This document shows, piece after piece, positions 42,597 through 55,619 of a DNA stretch of 64,000 nucleotides (within the stretch, counting starts at the first letter, position 1; the number at the start of each line of letters is the position of its first letter). This stretch comes from Sitta carolinensis (lineage: Eukaryota; Chordata; Aves; Passeriformes; Sittidae), in assembly GCA_032173965.1 (NCBI GenBank), contig JAVUNC010000006.1, forward strand, positions 31,777,870-31,841,869. The letters are read 5' to 3'. A model generated the notes under the pieces. That model saw only the letters and a list, made by a program, of their open reading frames with translations, searched no databases and was not told the DNA's origin. The position numbers were made by a program, and so were the translations under genes.

Positions 42597-43682
42597 TTAT
42601 GTTAAACTAATTTTGTCTGGAAACATGTTGAAATTTGAAGAAATTTCTTTGAAAGATACCCATTTCAAAGGAAATCCACAGGGAATAAACTGTGAAAAAA
42701 CTTCTAAAGCCTTTTGCCTGAAGTATTTCCCAACAAAGACATAAATCACAGGGTTAATGCAGCTGTTGGTGGTAGCCAGCATATAAGCAAACTGCTCCCC
42801 AAAGTTGATCAGTTCCCCCCAAAAGCAGCCTTTGATCACATCTATTTGGTATAATGTATCAAGGAATATAAAAAAATGGTGAGGAGTCCAGCAGAAAAGA
42901 AACATCAGAATCACAGTGAAGATCAATCTGGTTGCCTTTGTGCCTTTGTGCCTCTTGCAACCCTTTGCTCTGAGTGCTCTTCGTTCTTTTGCTGTTTTTT
43001 GTAGGGACCTAATGGTGGAGAAATTGAGGAAGATGATTGCTGTGGATGGCAGCAGAAACCCCACCACATTGCACACCAGGCTTTCAGCTGTTTCCCATGA
43101 TGAGGTGGGGAAGTCCAAAGTGCACGCTGAAATATTCCACTGGGGAAAGTCTTTCACAGTGCAGAACATGAAAGCTGGGATGCTGAGAAGGATGGAAAAG
43201 AACCAGATGAGCAAGCAGATCCCTTTGGTCATAGTTTTGCTCCATATCTCTCTGTGGTTCAAGGTGTGGACAAAAGTCAAATAGCGATCTGCGCTGACAG
43301 CCACGAGCAAGTAGATGCTGGTGTACATGTTCAGGGTGAGGGAGGCACTGATGCTGCGGCACAGGAAACTGCCAAAGGGCCAGTTAAACTCATTGTTGAT
43401 GTTCTCTGCCCAGAAAGGGAGGCACATGAGGAAGATAAGGTCAGCAACAGCTAGGTTCATAAGGTAGATTTCAGCTATCTTCAGGGGGCCCTTGTGCAGT
43501 GAATAAATGAAGAGAACAAACACATTTCCAAGCATTCCAATAACACAGACAGTGTTGATGTACTTGGGTACTATGGAGTACACGATGTCCCACCAGTCAT
43601 CCAAGTCTGGGCAAACAGATGAGTTGCTCTGATTTTCACTTTGGTTTGAAGAGGGAATATTCAGTAGAGGAGTTTCAGTCAT
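42597..43682 (-). CDS. BDKRB1: bradykinin receptor B1
   Basis: Role (family knowledge): class A, Gq-coupled plasma-membrane receptor for kinin peptides. In mammals B1 prefers des-Arg kinins and is induced in inflammation; ligand preference in birds is inferred only. Seen: 361 residues in one exon with seven hydrophobic segments, close to the human length of 353. The N terminus has three N-glycosylation sequons (N13, N17, N20), with another at N183. GN at 52-53, Asp81 in TM2, Cys108 and Cys187 for the TM3-loop 2 disulphide, ADRY at 131-134, CWTP at 264-267 and NPVIY at 310-314 are all present. LPFWAENI and FNWPFG are kinin-receptor signatures, and GCFWGELI near 285 matches B1 rather than B2. 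The start ATG has A at -3. A possible splice acceptor (CTTACTTCAAAG) ends at 43715, so the 5' UTR may be split. It is intact, 8.2 kb downstream of BDKRB2 on the same strand and convergent with ATG2B. Confidence 0.95.
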   Translation of the reverse strand: MTETPLLNIPSSNQSENQSNSSVCPDLDDWWDIVYSIVPKYINTVCVIGMLGNVFVLFIYSLHKGPLKIAEIYLMNLAVADLIFLMCLPFWAENINNEFNWPFGSFLCRSISASLTLNMYTSIYLLVAVSADRYLTFVHTLNHREIWSKTMTKGICLLIWFFSILLSIPAFMFCTVKDFPQWNISACTLDFPTSSWETAESLVCNVVGFLLPSTAIIFLNFSTIRSLQKTAKERRALRAKGCKRHKGTKATRLIFTVILMFLFCWTPHHFFIFLDTLYQIDVIKGCFWGELINFGEQFAYMLATTNSCINPVIYVFVGKYFRQKALEVFSQFIPCGFPLKWVSFKEISSNFNMFPDKISLT

Positions 43683-46600
43683 TTTTTAAAAATTTGGAAG
43701 TGAACAGGAGATGTCTTTGAAGTAAGAGAAATATGACTGCAAAAGAGAAGCATAAAAATTTAAAAGTTGTCTCCCATGAGTGGTGTAACAAACATTTAAC
43801 GGCTGCAAATTCTTTATTAATTCTTACTGATTATTACAGGCTAGATCAATCCATACTTGATATGTGCAGTGGTGGGAAATGTTCCCAGTATTAGCAAGGA
43901 TAGGACTTCCTCTACATTCCATGAAGCTTCCTCTCCTTGTTTCAATTGTTTAAAGCACACAGGAAGGAAAGTGATGAATCAGTGTAAGTTGTTCTGTTCA
44001 TCTCCTCCAGACTGATTACAGACACAGATATGGGAGAATCCTGTTTCCCTGAGAGTATTGGGAGTCATGCTGGTAACCCAAAGACAGCTTTGCATCCTTC
44101 CCTGCCCTTTCTCTTACTCTTATTTACCATTTACATTGTTATATTACTGTATTCTATACTATATTAGATACACATTAATGTATTATTTTATTCTGTTACT
44201 CTGCTGAAGCAGGATCATGCCTGTTTCCCTGAACTGGGAAAGATGCTCACTTTCTTTATGTACTGTTTGCTTCTTGAACTTTGCATTCTTTTGTTCCTTT
44301 GCAGTTCCTCCCACTCTGAACTTTGGGTTCAAAATTGCTATTTGACTAAACAGCTTATTGCCTTCTAATGTCAGCAGTTTGAATAATAAAACATAGACTT
44401 CTCTAAAATATTGTGCTAAAAATCGTGCCTGGAGGGAAGGCTTCTCCAGCTTTAAATTTACAGCACCCTTTGCCAGTTCAAAACTTTCATTTGAGTTCAG
44501 CTGGAGAGAGGCTGTCTCAGGCTCCAAAGTATTTTGTCCATAATAACATTGCCAATACCTTTACTTCTTTCTGATAATCCCATGTGAGATTGTGAAGGAG
44601 TAAGAACATGGGCAAAACCTTATCCTCCCATGAAAATCCACTGGACTTTCTGTCAAGAGATCCACTGTCAGAGCTGCCTCCTGCTCCATTCTTCAGGTGC
44701 TGCCATGCTTGATGATAGTGCTTGGATAATGTTTTTTACAGGCATTCAGTCTCAGAACATTATGCTAGGCAAGTTATTATTGAGCCTGTTCTGGCATTTC
44801 AGAATTTCATATGCATATTTCAGCCATCTGACATTTCAGTATTTCATATGCAAGTGGAATGAGCGTGTCAATCACAAAAAAGAATGTATTTGACAAAATC
44901 AGTATTTTGCAATCAGTCATTCTAAATGTTGATTTTCTGCTGCAGCTATTTAATGCTGCCCTTTCAGCTTCTGTATTTTACACCTAGGAGACTGCTAATG
45001 ATGGAATTTCTGAAGAGAGAATTTAGGACCTTCATTTATCTCTTTTACATATATGTACAGCCTTAGTGATGTCTGTATATGAGCATCTTGCAGTACTAAT
45101 TTTTGGGATGCCTCTAGGAATAAGCTAAGTATTAATATTCCACATCAGGTTATCTGGTACTAATGCACAGAACATTTTATATAACTGTAGAATTAAGGGA
45201 GCAGCAAAGTTGTATCTGAGTTCATAAACTCATTCAAGCTGGCAGCCTTGATGGGAAACTGAGCTAAAATTCAATTTAGCACACTTGCCTGGATTTCCTC
45301 ACAATAGTCTGAATGTTACCTAGTTCACAGACTTCTCATGCAAACTAAGATAACTTAAGAGGACCTAAAACTACAGATAAAATACATATAGCAAATAAAT
45401 GGCTGATTAGCATCAAAGAGACTCTGTGAGACAGCAGAAATCTAATGCTGTTATAGCAGGAGGCTGGCTAAAGCATGAGAGAGCAATGGCAGAAAATCTG
45501 TAATTTTATATTTCAAAAATAATGTAGAAGAAAGATAACAATTAAACCTAAACAGAATTATTTATTTTACTTATATAGAACAAAAAGCAATGCTTTTTGT
45601 CCTTGCTTGCCCTTTTCCTGACAACTTCTTGCTATCAACTTATGCCAGTCACTCTGCACACTTCAGGCATGATCTCTCAGCTGGAGCTGCAAATTCATTC
45701 ATGATAGGCTCAGCTAAAAACACCAAGAAGTTTTATTTTTCATAGCAACTTAGATTTTGTTCACAGCTAAATCCGAATTCTTGTTCAGCTAGCAACAGTA
45801 CCTGAGGATTCTGTGGAGATTTTCATTGCAAAAATTTCTTCAGAGTCTACTAATCAGTGTCTAAGCACCACCACAAGCCTTTTACTAATTTAGAGTTCCA
45901 AATGTTCTCTTGACAGAAAATGCACTTTATTTTCTGTAATTTCTGTAAGTATTTTGAACTATTTAGTGCTAATGGACAATTAGCCACATGAATGGTTTTA
46001 AATTTCTGTCCTTAACACATTCCAGTCATTTTTTAGACAAATAATGACATATTTTTCTTTGAACTGATTTCTGATGATCTTCCTTGCACAGTGCATCTAT
46101 CACCCTTTTTGTTATTAATACTCATTAGCCAGTTAGAGCAATTAGGTAAAATGGATCATGGCTTTACACTTAAACTAATACTGACCTTCAGAATTACTTT
46201 CATGGTAAAAAAGAAAGGGAAAGTCTTACTAGACTGCATAGATCAGAACTGAGAGCACAGAAGATTAGAAGATTACTTTTTAGATAACATTTAGAAATTA
46301 TTTTAGTAAAGATAATACATTTAAAAAGATAGGCATACCTACTCCTTGTCCTTCCTGGCAATCCAGGCAAAGCTTCAAATTTGGAAACAGTCGATAAACA
46401 GCAGTACAGAGGTTACTGAGAGAATTCAAGGATGCTTCCTGAGGCACAACTGAGTGACTGAGGGCTGTCCTGAGTGTTTTGCTGGCCATAAACCATGTGT
46501 GTGATGTTACATCTTGGAATAAAGCCCCAGGATTTTTTTTTTTAACTTTCCCAAATGTCAGCTCTAGTAATTTTCAAGACGTGAAGTATTTCATTCTCAT

Positions 46601-49600
46601 TGTGAAATAATGCAAGCCATATGTCATGACTCTTTTCATCCTTTGACCACTAATTGAAGCTCTCGAATTGTCCTTGGCAATTAAAAGTTCCATTGTGTGA
46701 ATGCTTGTAAAAATAGTAACTTTATTAACAACTCTGAATTGTTTCTCTGTGCCCATGCACACAGGGAGAAACTTAGAATTAAGTTTTTGTTGTGTTGGGA
46801 GTTCCTTTCCCTTCTAGACATGAGGGGAAAGCATGCCAGGGAGCTGGGGGTGAAGCAGAGCAGGCAGGTGGGGATGGCTGCTGAAACAGGAACCTTGCTA
46901 AGCCCCATTTCCTCTCTTTTTGAAAACCACTGTTTTTTGCACCCCGCTATAGGTGTCCAGGGCATGAATGTCTGTGAATATTACTTCTCAGTAATATTCA
47001 TGAAGACTGCTGTATTTTCTCAGGTTTGTACCCAAACGAGCTTCTTATTTTTCTGATTACTTTCTGGGACCAGGTAGCCGGAGAGTGGTTGTTTATAAAT
47101 TATTTTTTTATCTTTTTCATTCTGATTGTCTACTGATTAGAGCAATATTTTTTAAAAGATAGTATCTTGCATCTTAGACTTTACTGTCTTAAGTATAGCC
47201 ATGAAAAAATGTGGGCTTTCAATTAAAAAAAAAAAAAAAATTAAGGGACTGGAATGTCATTTACTTATAGGAAAGTATTCTTCTCATTGGCTACTTAACC
47301 AACACATGCACCATCTATCTCAATTCTTATTCAATTGTGTCCCTTTCTGTTTGGTAAGTAAGTTAAAATGAAAAGGCAGGGGAGGCTGAATGGTGAACTA
47401 TGAACTTCCCTATCATCAAAAATACCTTTATTCCAAATTTTTATTCATTAAAGGATAGTAAGTTAGTTATGCAAACACTGCTAAAATTGACAAACAAAAA
47501 AAGTTCCAGTTGACACCATCACAATGGAGAAAACTCTAAATGGCTCAAGATTTAATGTTGGGGTTTTTTTAACATCTTGTAAAATTTTAATTTCTGCAAA
47601 GACTTGAAATACAACATGTAATTTGTGAATTACACATTAGGTAAGAAATCCTAAGGAAAATCTTGAAACAACCCGTCTCACACTGACTCATAAAGGTAAG
47701 TGCAATATGACAAGAGATCTTCGTCACAGACTTTCCAAAGTCTCCTCTTTGCTTACACTACTGAATTTCTGTGTTTAAGTTATTTTTTCCATAATGAAGA
47801 ACATTTGAGCAATAACAAGAAGTTTGGAATTTTTCCTTGCTTGGACATGAATCTCTTAGATCTGCCAAGTTCCACATTTACTCACTGACTGAATAAAAAA
47901 CTGCAGCTGCGTCTAAAATTTATATTATAAATAACAAACCTTACAAAACTTGTCACATCAAAATGAGTTCAAAATACTGGTTTTGCAAATCCAACTCCTC
48001 TTGCGAATCTAGTTTCTTATTTTCTGTTGTTTTTCATTGTTATATTTGGAACATATTTCAGTAATGCAGAGAGATTCAAAACTGGAACTCTGTGCATTTA
48101 GTACAAAAAGTAAATAGGCACTGCAGTAGCTCCAGCATTTAAAGATCTTAGAACAAGTCTATGGAAGAAGCTGTAACTTTATACAGAAAGGGGATTTAAT
48201 TTATTATGTCTTTACAACTTCATTCCTCATTTCAGCCTATAGAAAGTATAGAAAGGCCTGGCACAGTTTGCACGGATGTGATGGATCATGAATTGAAGGA
48301 ATGTGAAGGGTTAGTTTAAAAATATCTGTAAGACTCAATAGTTAAGGGTTTTTTTAAGTTAATATCTGTCTATTGACACCTTCAGCTCAGGATACTCACA
48401 GCATGTTGGTTTACGTTTTAAGCTTGAATGATCTTCAGTCACACCATCTAGGCAGACTGTCCTGCAGAAAGTAAACATTTTCTAGAGCTGCATAAGAATT
48501 TACAGATGCTAACTGAGCCTCTCTAATCAGAATGATTAAACAAGCATGTTGTTTAATCAGAGGCAAGGCTTTATTATCACACACATTACAAGGTAAACAA
48601 ATGACAAATGTCAAAAATCCCAAAGGTCTCCAGATTTCTGGCTCTTGGTCCAGCAGTTCACCCATTAAAAATCTTCCTTTTAAGATGGATGGAGCCTTTA
48701 ATGATTGGGACAAAATGTCTTTATCAGTATGTTTATATATATTATAACTTGATCAGTATGTTTAACAATTTCATTTTCTTTATTGAAATGTTTGGCAAAT
48801 AAGCTTAATTATCTGCTATAACTGTTCATCTGTTCTGAAACAGCAGAAAAACTTTTTGATATGGCCTTTTGATGTAAAACTTTTCATTCAGCTTAGTTAT
48901 ATAGTTATATATATAGTTATAACTATAGTATATAGTTACATACTAGAGAGCTTAAGGAGAGCTTAAACCCTGGTGCAGGTATTTACAATTCCCAAAGAAT
49001 GATCTTGGTACCAGCACGGTATGGTAATAATCAAGCCACCAACTATAGTTTACAGAGCTTGAAACAGTGAAATATGAAGGAGCCAATACAGGCTGAAAAA
49101 CCAGCAATGTACTGATGGAAGAACGGAATGGAAAGGTGATTCAATGGCTAAAGACTGTTTAGGGATTTGGAAGACCTGAACCAAGATCCTAACTCCTCCA
49201 CTGAAACCCTGCCTAAAAAAAAGTGACTTTCTCCTGTCTGCAGTGACAACCAGCAACTTGTGTAACAGCTTTTAAATGCTTACTTTTTCAAGCAAAGCCA
49301 ATAATCCACTTGAAAAATGAGAGTGTGGAGAAATGAGAATTATTCCTGCCTGTAAATGCTGAAGGCCTGAAATATCATCCTTGCCATTCCTCTGGCCATG
49401 GTCCCCACCTCTGTCAGGCTGAATGGGAAGTCAGCTCTTTGCATGGACAAAGTCTTGATAGCAGTTGTGACAGCCTCAGAAAAAAAGAGAAGATGGGAGC
49501 AGAGGTAATAAGGGACATGGATAAAGAAGAATAAAAAGATATGATTACTGTTTGGCATCTTCACCTCTGAAATTCTCAGGACAAAGTCTGACCTAATTTT

Positions 49601-51917
49601 ACCAAAAATCCTTCTCATATTTTGTCATGTTTCTGTAAGAACAGAACAGAGCCAAGAGTGACTGGAAACTGTCAGTGGGTCAGATGTAGCTTGGATGTTA
49701 CACTTTATTTCTTGGGTTTTTTTAGTTGCGTGCATAAATGGTGCATATGAATACCGCAAATGTGTCATCACACTGAAGAGTCAGTAAAATGTGAATTAAA
49801 CAGTCTGTGAGCTGATACTGTCTGTTCTGTGATGTGCAGAAGCTGCTGCAGGGGATTTCCATTGTTGCTGGTGTCTACATAGGACCTTGAGCTATCAGCA
49901 GGCAGAGAAAAGCTACCAAAAAATATTTCAGTGCCTTAGCTGTCTTAATTCTGATTTAAACTTCCAAAGGGAAGAGTGGTCAACAGAACTCTGAAATGGG
50001 CCCTAAAAAGAAAGATCTCGAAGTAGCTAAAGTTCTTTTGTTTCAACTCACTTTCCTTTGGTGTAAAAGGAAGTGAAGCAAGCATCTGGAACAGTTGAAC
50101 TTCTGACAAATCATTTCTTAGTAACAGTATAGAGGCTAGAGAAAAAAATTCCAGGAAATCTCATTTCTCAAAGTACTTTATTTCTTTTGTACATGCTTAC
50201 TGCATAGCAAAAAAAATGTGCCTATGTATTTATGTTATTTAAATTAATGTGATATTAATATAATAACATTTTTATATTTTACTTCTCAGTACCAAATACT
50301 CAGAAATAATTTCTGTTGCCTCAATAACCTCTGTATGGAGTTCCTTTTGTGCATGAAGAGCATGCTCATGAACGAGACAGTATGATAACAGTGGATATAA
50401 TAGAAAGCCTTGCAGTGTTTCATCATAGTTGTCCCTGTTCCTTCAGAAGATAAAAAGGATGAGCAATAGAAATATTTATGACATAGAGTTATACTGGATT
50501 ATCAAAGAAAAAACATGGAAATTTCCTATAAATCATATACAGTGATCTAAATACCATAGTCGTTAAATCACGTCTGCACATTTATATTTTGCGGTTCAGT
50601 TATTTGAAGGTTTAACACAAATGCCTCATCTTAAATGAACTTTGTTGCTCCATTCAAGCTCTGATGGACAAAGACCATATAGATGCCATCTGAGTTTACT
50701 CATGTCACCAAACTCCATTTCTCTTTAAAAGCTGAAACCTTATGTGATTTGAAAAGAACAAAGACTGCTAGTTTCAGCATATTTTAGATCATCTTCCACT
50801 CAGTTTTGATCAAGGTTCCTAGAGGTTAAAGTGCATACAGACAATTCAGTACACCGTGAGTTTCTTTATGTACATAATCAACTTAGCTCAAAAATATAGT
50901 CCAGGTGGGAAAAAGCTAACTTGTATTAAAATCTCACAGATTAACTCTACAAATAAAATGTTGGTATTACTAGAATCTGAAAAGGACATTATTGAATACT
51001 CTGAGCTTTCATGACCCCTGTTATCTTTAGTTAGATTTCTAACGTAGTTAGGTGATACTCTCCTTCATATTCCCAGTTTCTTCTGTTTGTGAGATTATAC
51101 CAGCTGTGCTGAGCTTTTACATATCCATTGAATAACATTAATTATGCTTTGAGAATCCTAAAAACCTGGGTCTCTGAGCTGAAGTGTAAGCATGAATATA
51201 AATAGTATTCACTCAAAAAAAGTAAGCGAATGCTTTCACTCCATGGTAGAAGGGGTAAAGAATCTTCCTTTACAAAGAAAACTCAGCTAACTTCATGCAG
51301 GTAGGTGAAGGTTCCCTTCCATTACTTCTTTGCCTTTTTTTCAGCTACTTTTCATACATACTTGCTCCTGTAAATCTGTAACTAACTGGAGCAGCTGCAA
51401 AAAGACACTGCTTGTCAATGAAAAGATCAGATAGTTTCGGATGACTGAAGAGAGAAATTAAAAGCCCAAAAGATGGACACATCTACAAGTGAATCCTACA
51501 GGATTCACTTAACAGAATTTACTCAAATACAAGTCCCCTTCAGGTCAAAAATCTTGTCTAACACACTATTATGGGTACCATATGTAGCTGCACGATCCTG
51601 ACAATAGCTTCTGTACTGGTGCTCTGTTCAGGAAATTTTATGTACACCTCAGAAAAAAATTCCAAATGAGACATGTGCTAAGAATCATTCAGCCGTGACA
51701 AGGTAAGTAAGCTACAAAATAGGATTCAATCACAAAAAACAGCCAGTATCATTAGAAGCAGGTTTCTTTATGGAATTTCCATTAAGATCAAACTGCTGTT
51801 TTCCCTCACAGAATGAACACTATCACATGTTTACTCTGTGGACCTGGAGCAGATGAATATGAGCAGAAACTGATATGTTGGAAGGCTTTCTTCCTTTAAG
51901 GATTTCCTAAGATTATG
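43683..51917. other. spacer between BDKRB1 and BDKRB2
   Basis: AT-rich non-coding sequence holding the BDKRB1 5' region (toward 43.7 kb) and the BDKRB2 3' region (toward 51.9 kb). It contains an A run at 47225-47240 and a 16-base perfect AT palindrome at 48912-48927. Open frames such as 44183-44527, 46697-47056 and 48435-48713 have no domain. I see no exon I can support. Confidence 0.65.
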
Positions 51918-53061
51918 CTATTTGGGCAATGACAAAACAGACTTTTTCCTTGGGTATTCGCTTGAAATGGAAGTTCTTAAAGTGTCCAGGGAGTTTTCCA
52001 TCTGCACAGACTCTAATTTTCTGCACCTCTTTGTGAACAAGTCCTTGTAGAATTCCACAGCCTTCTTCTGGAAGTTTTTCCCAACAATCACATACAAGAC
52101 TGGGTTCAGGCAGCTGTTGCTAAAGGAACAGTATGTGGCTATCTGGGTCAGTACATCATTGATGTCTTCCAGGCATTTGAAAGTGGGTGCGAAGTAACGG
52201 ATTGTGTCAATCAATGTGCTGATCTGGAATGGAAGCCAGCAAATGATGAACAGCAGGAGCACAGCAAGGACCAGCATGGTGGCTTTCCTCTCTGTCTGGA
52301 CTACCTTCATTTTTTTGTAGCTCACTGCTTCTTAAGGCTTTGATGATTTGTGCAGTGCAATAGGCAATTACACAGACTGGGATCACAAACCCCACAATAT
52401 TCAGCAAGCAGTTGTTTGTGGGCTCCCAGTAGCTGGCTGGGTAAAGAAGAACACAGGCTGTGATGTTCAACTCTTCAAAATAACGTAAATTTCGAAACAC
52501 CATTGTAGGTGAACACATGAGCAATGCACATGTCCAAATTACAAAACAATTCCATTTGGCACAGACGGTTCGTCTCATCCTTCCAAGAGACATGGTTTTC
52601 ACCAAGGCCAGGTAGCGGTCAATGCTCACTAGTGTCAGGAAATAAATGCTAGAATATAAGTTCATGTAACTCATAATGTTGATGGCTTTACAGAGAAACA
52701 AGCCAAAAGGCCAATGAAACTTATTAGAAATATTAATGGCCCAGAAAGGTAAAGTACAGACCAACATTAGGTCAGCAAATGCCATGTTTGCTAGGTAAAT
52801 CTCAGCCACCGTGCATCTACTCTTGTGGAAACACAGGACGGTGAGCACAAAGGAATTTTCTATTGATCCCAGAATAAATATAAACCAGAGAAATCCAGGC
52901 TGAAAATCCTGTAGCCATTTCCATACATCTGCACTAACACATTCATATTGATCTATCTGATGCACTCCTGAATTATTGTGGAAATATTCTGGACTGACTG
53001 TGAGCTCCTGGGTGGTCATGTTGTACAGCTGCATAACATTTTCAGTTGTGATGGAAACCAT
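51918..53061 (-). pseudogene. BDKRB2: bradykinin receptor B2 (ornithokinin receptor type), frame interrupted by one extra A
   Basis: Role (family): Gq-coupled receptor for bradykinin; the bird counterpart binds ornithokinin. Seen: read as two frames, the sequence covers a whole receptor of about 380 residues (human 391). Frame one (53061 down to about 52317, 250 residues) holds sequons at N14, N29 and N199, Asp97 in TM2, LPFWAI, Cys124 and Cys203, DRY at 148-150, and TM1-TM5. Frame two (52310 to 51918, 130 residues) holds CWLPFQ, NSCLNP and the B2-type tail QMENS...LRTSIS. The break is a run of seven A (plus-strand T at 52310-52316) where six would keep frame. As written, translation adds 34 foreign residues and stops at 52207, losing TM6 and TM7. 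The ATG at 53061 sits two bases inside a likely exon whose acceptor (TTCTTTTCACAG) ends at 53064; a leading coding exon is possible. All else is well preserved, so a sequencing error or very recent mutation is likelier than old decay. Confidence 0.9.
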
Positions 53062-53063
53062 TT

Positions 53064-53081
53064 CTGTGAAAAGAAAAATAG
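53064..53081 (-). promoter_or_regulatory. splice acceptor before the BDKRB2 coding exon
   Basis: On the minus strand a pyrimidine tract (CTATTTTTCTTTTCACAG) ends at 53064, directly before AAATGGTTTCC. It decides the start: the open frame extends upstream to an ATG at 53088, but those nine codons lie inside the acceptor tract. The usable ATG is therefore 53061, or else coding continues from an earlier exon, as in mammalian B2 genes. Confidence 0.65.
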
Positions 53082-55619
53082 GTGACATGAGATTGCTACA
53101 TCTAGCTCATTGCTGCAGAAGACACAATAAGAAAAACTGTCTTTTGCTTTTCCTAATGTCCTAGAAGCATAGCTATTGAACAGGCTTACAGTTCCCTGGG
53201 TTGCTTCTCATAGACACTGAGTGTGGCTGTAGAATGTTTTACAGACTGCATTACTATGGACTTCCTGGACCAATTTTAGGCAAGTAAAAAAAGGGGATGT
53301 AGAAATGACAGATATTGTTATGAAGGGGTTAATGAAGAGAACATTTAGAAACCTTTATTCACTAGAACTGAGCTGAAGCAAGTCTTTGTCAATTCTTTGA
53401 GGATGTTCATCATTAGTTTGTCTTCTTATCTTTTTACTTCATTAGCCATGGTTTCCTGAAGGACAGGTGTACCTTGTGTCTCAGGTTGCTCATGGTAAAG
53501 CTGCTAGTTCTGTGTCACATCCTGCAACATTTTACACCCTCTCCTACAGAGCAAGAATTGAGTGGAACTCAGTGGCGCTTCATCCCCAAAGAACACCATC
53601 TATTTTCCAAAATGTTATCACTATGTAATAAACAGACATTTAGTTTGCAGCTCTAGTTTGCATTGAGAATGCTGAGGGATGAGTGTTTGCCAGCAGTGTG
53701 CCATTCTCAGCTTCTCACTGAAATTGTCTGTGTACTTCTGCCTCTGTGTTACAGTCTCTTCCTGCAGCCAAGTCACAGAAGAGTTAAGTGGTACAACCTT
53801 CATGAGGGAGCTGAATTTAACAAGTGGGCAGTGGGTGGGTTGGTAGAGACAGTGGCCATCCTATAAGACAGGACCTGTCTGCAGTCAGCCAGCTTGGGTG
53901 CAAGAGCACAGTCTGAAAACCAGAATACTGTAAACATTCTACAGATCGGAACAGCCTGGGATTGTAGGGAGCTATATATGGGCAGAAATGTGAGATGTGT
54001 ACTTAACTGTTACTAGAACCAAACAGAAGTTGCAGCATCATTCACTACTGATAAAATGTTAACTGTGTTTTTCTTGTTGTTGTGGTCTTGGATAATGAAT
54101 GCTGAGATATTATTCAATTGCAAGATTGGCTTCCCAGAGCTGTACATATAATTCTCTGGACTGAGTGACGGAAATACTGTTCCTCTTTTTTCAGGTCTTT
54201 ATAATAACCACTGTTTAGATTATCATTTGATTGGAAGCTTCTCAAATGTATTTTTAATTAAGACATTTGTCCTATTCAATTGGTAGCTTGGCATTGAAAA
54301 GGGACACACTTGCAATTCCTGAAAGGATGAGGGTTCTCACTTGTTTTGTGGTTGCTGGAATTGTTGGCTGGTAAGAATCAATGCTTAATATGCATACAGA
54401 TATTTAGCTATTGATTGCAGAATTGATACAAAGCTATGGTCATATTTTGTGTGCTTTGTGTTAATAAAACACTGCAGCACTTAAACATCTCAAAGCCCAG
54501 CTTGTGTGGATGTGAGAGTTGCCACTAACAAATTGCAAACAGCAGTTTCAAGTCTCCCTTTCTTTCTATGCTGGCACTTTTCACTGTAAAAACACAAAGG
54601 AAGTGAAATACTAATGGATGGCCAACAAGAGGTCATCTAAGAATAGAGAAGTTCTGTTGCCTGATGCAATTATCAGAAACTGTTTCTTTTGCTGGTAGTA
54701 GGTGTGAACCAGCAGAAAAATAAATTGTAAGTGCATTATTTTACACTTTGAGGTTGGATGTATGCACATATTTAATAAGATGAGAATTAGTAATTCAGAA
54801 AGTGGTCATAAAGGCCATGTTGGCTTTTTCTGTGATTTTCCTTCCTTCCATTAATTTACAGCAAATAGCAGCTCCAAAACTGCATATTGATTTATCTGAA
54901 TTTGTTCTGCAATTAATCTCTTCCAGATTTTGGGTTTAGAAGGGAAAGACCTATAATACTTTGAAATAAGTTAGTTATGTCATATTACTGTGGTCTAGGA
55001 ACAGTGTACAGGGACTAGCTAGGATGTCACCCAGTCCACGATGTGGGGCTTCTGGCAACCTGCCTCCTTGGTCCTTAGCCAAGTCCTTCCATAATGCATT
55101 GCTAGAAATGGGGGAGTGAACAAGGTAAAACGTGCTAATTATCAATTTACAAACTCAAATGTTTAAGGTTAAAATGATGTGCTTGATGCTATTCTATATT
55201 GCATGGGAGACTCATTTAAAGTATGTGATTGCTGAATAAATTATGATTGACAAAACCACAGCTTATAGGAGGCAGTGATTTGCTGTTTTCTTGTCATATT
55301 TTGATGAAAATAACTGTGATCCTTCTACATATTCTCTACAAATACTTTCTGTGCAATGCAAGACAAGCCTAATGTCTCTGCAGGGACTTTCAATGAGATT
55401 TTATGTGTCAGTCTTGATTGAAATGCTGCCCAGCTGAAGTAATCTATCATTACTGATTCTGATGGACCCCTGTGAGGGCTGAATTTGAACCTGATGTAGT
55501 TCACATCCTGTTGTGAATTACCTCCTCCTTGACAGTCTGTAAAACCCACTGTCAGTCATTATCTCATGTTGTTCTGGAATGTATTTTAAATAACATTGGG
55601 AACAAATGACAAGGTTTTG

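Noticed and set aside
42916..43454. Open frames on the plus strand opposite BDKRB1
   Set aside because: Shadows of the strongly biased receptor coding sequence; no domain, and the minus-strand receptor explains the region fully.
52308..52318. Programmed -1 ribosomal frameshift at the A7 run
   Set aside because: A -1 shift reaches a stop immediately; the receptor continues in the +1 frame.
53062..53088. Upstream ATG at 53088 as the BDKRB2 start
   Set aside because: These nine codons lie in the pyrimidine tract and acceptor of the preceding intron.
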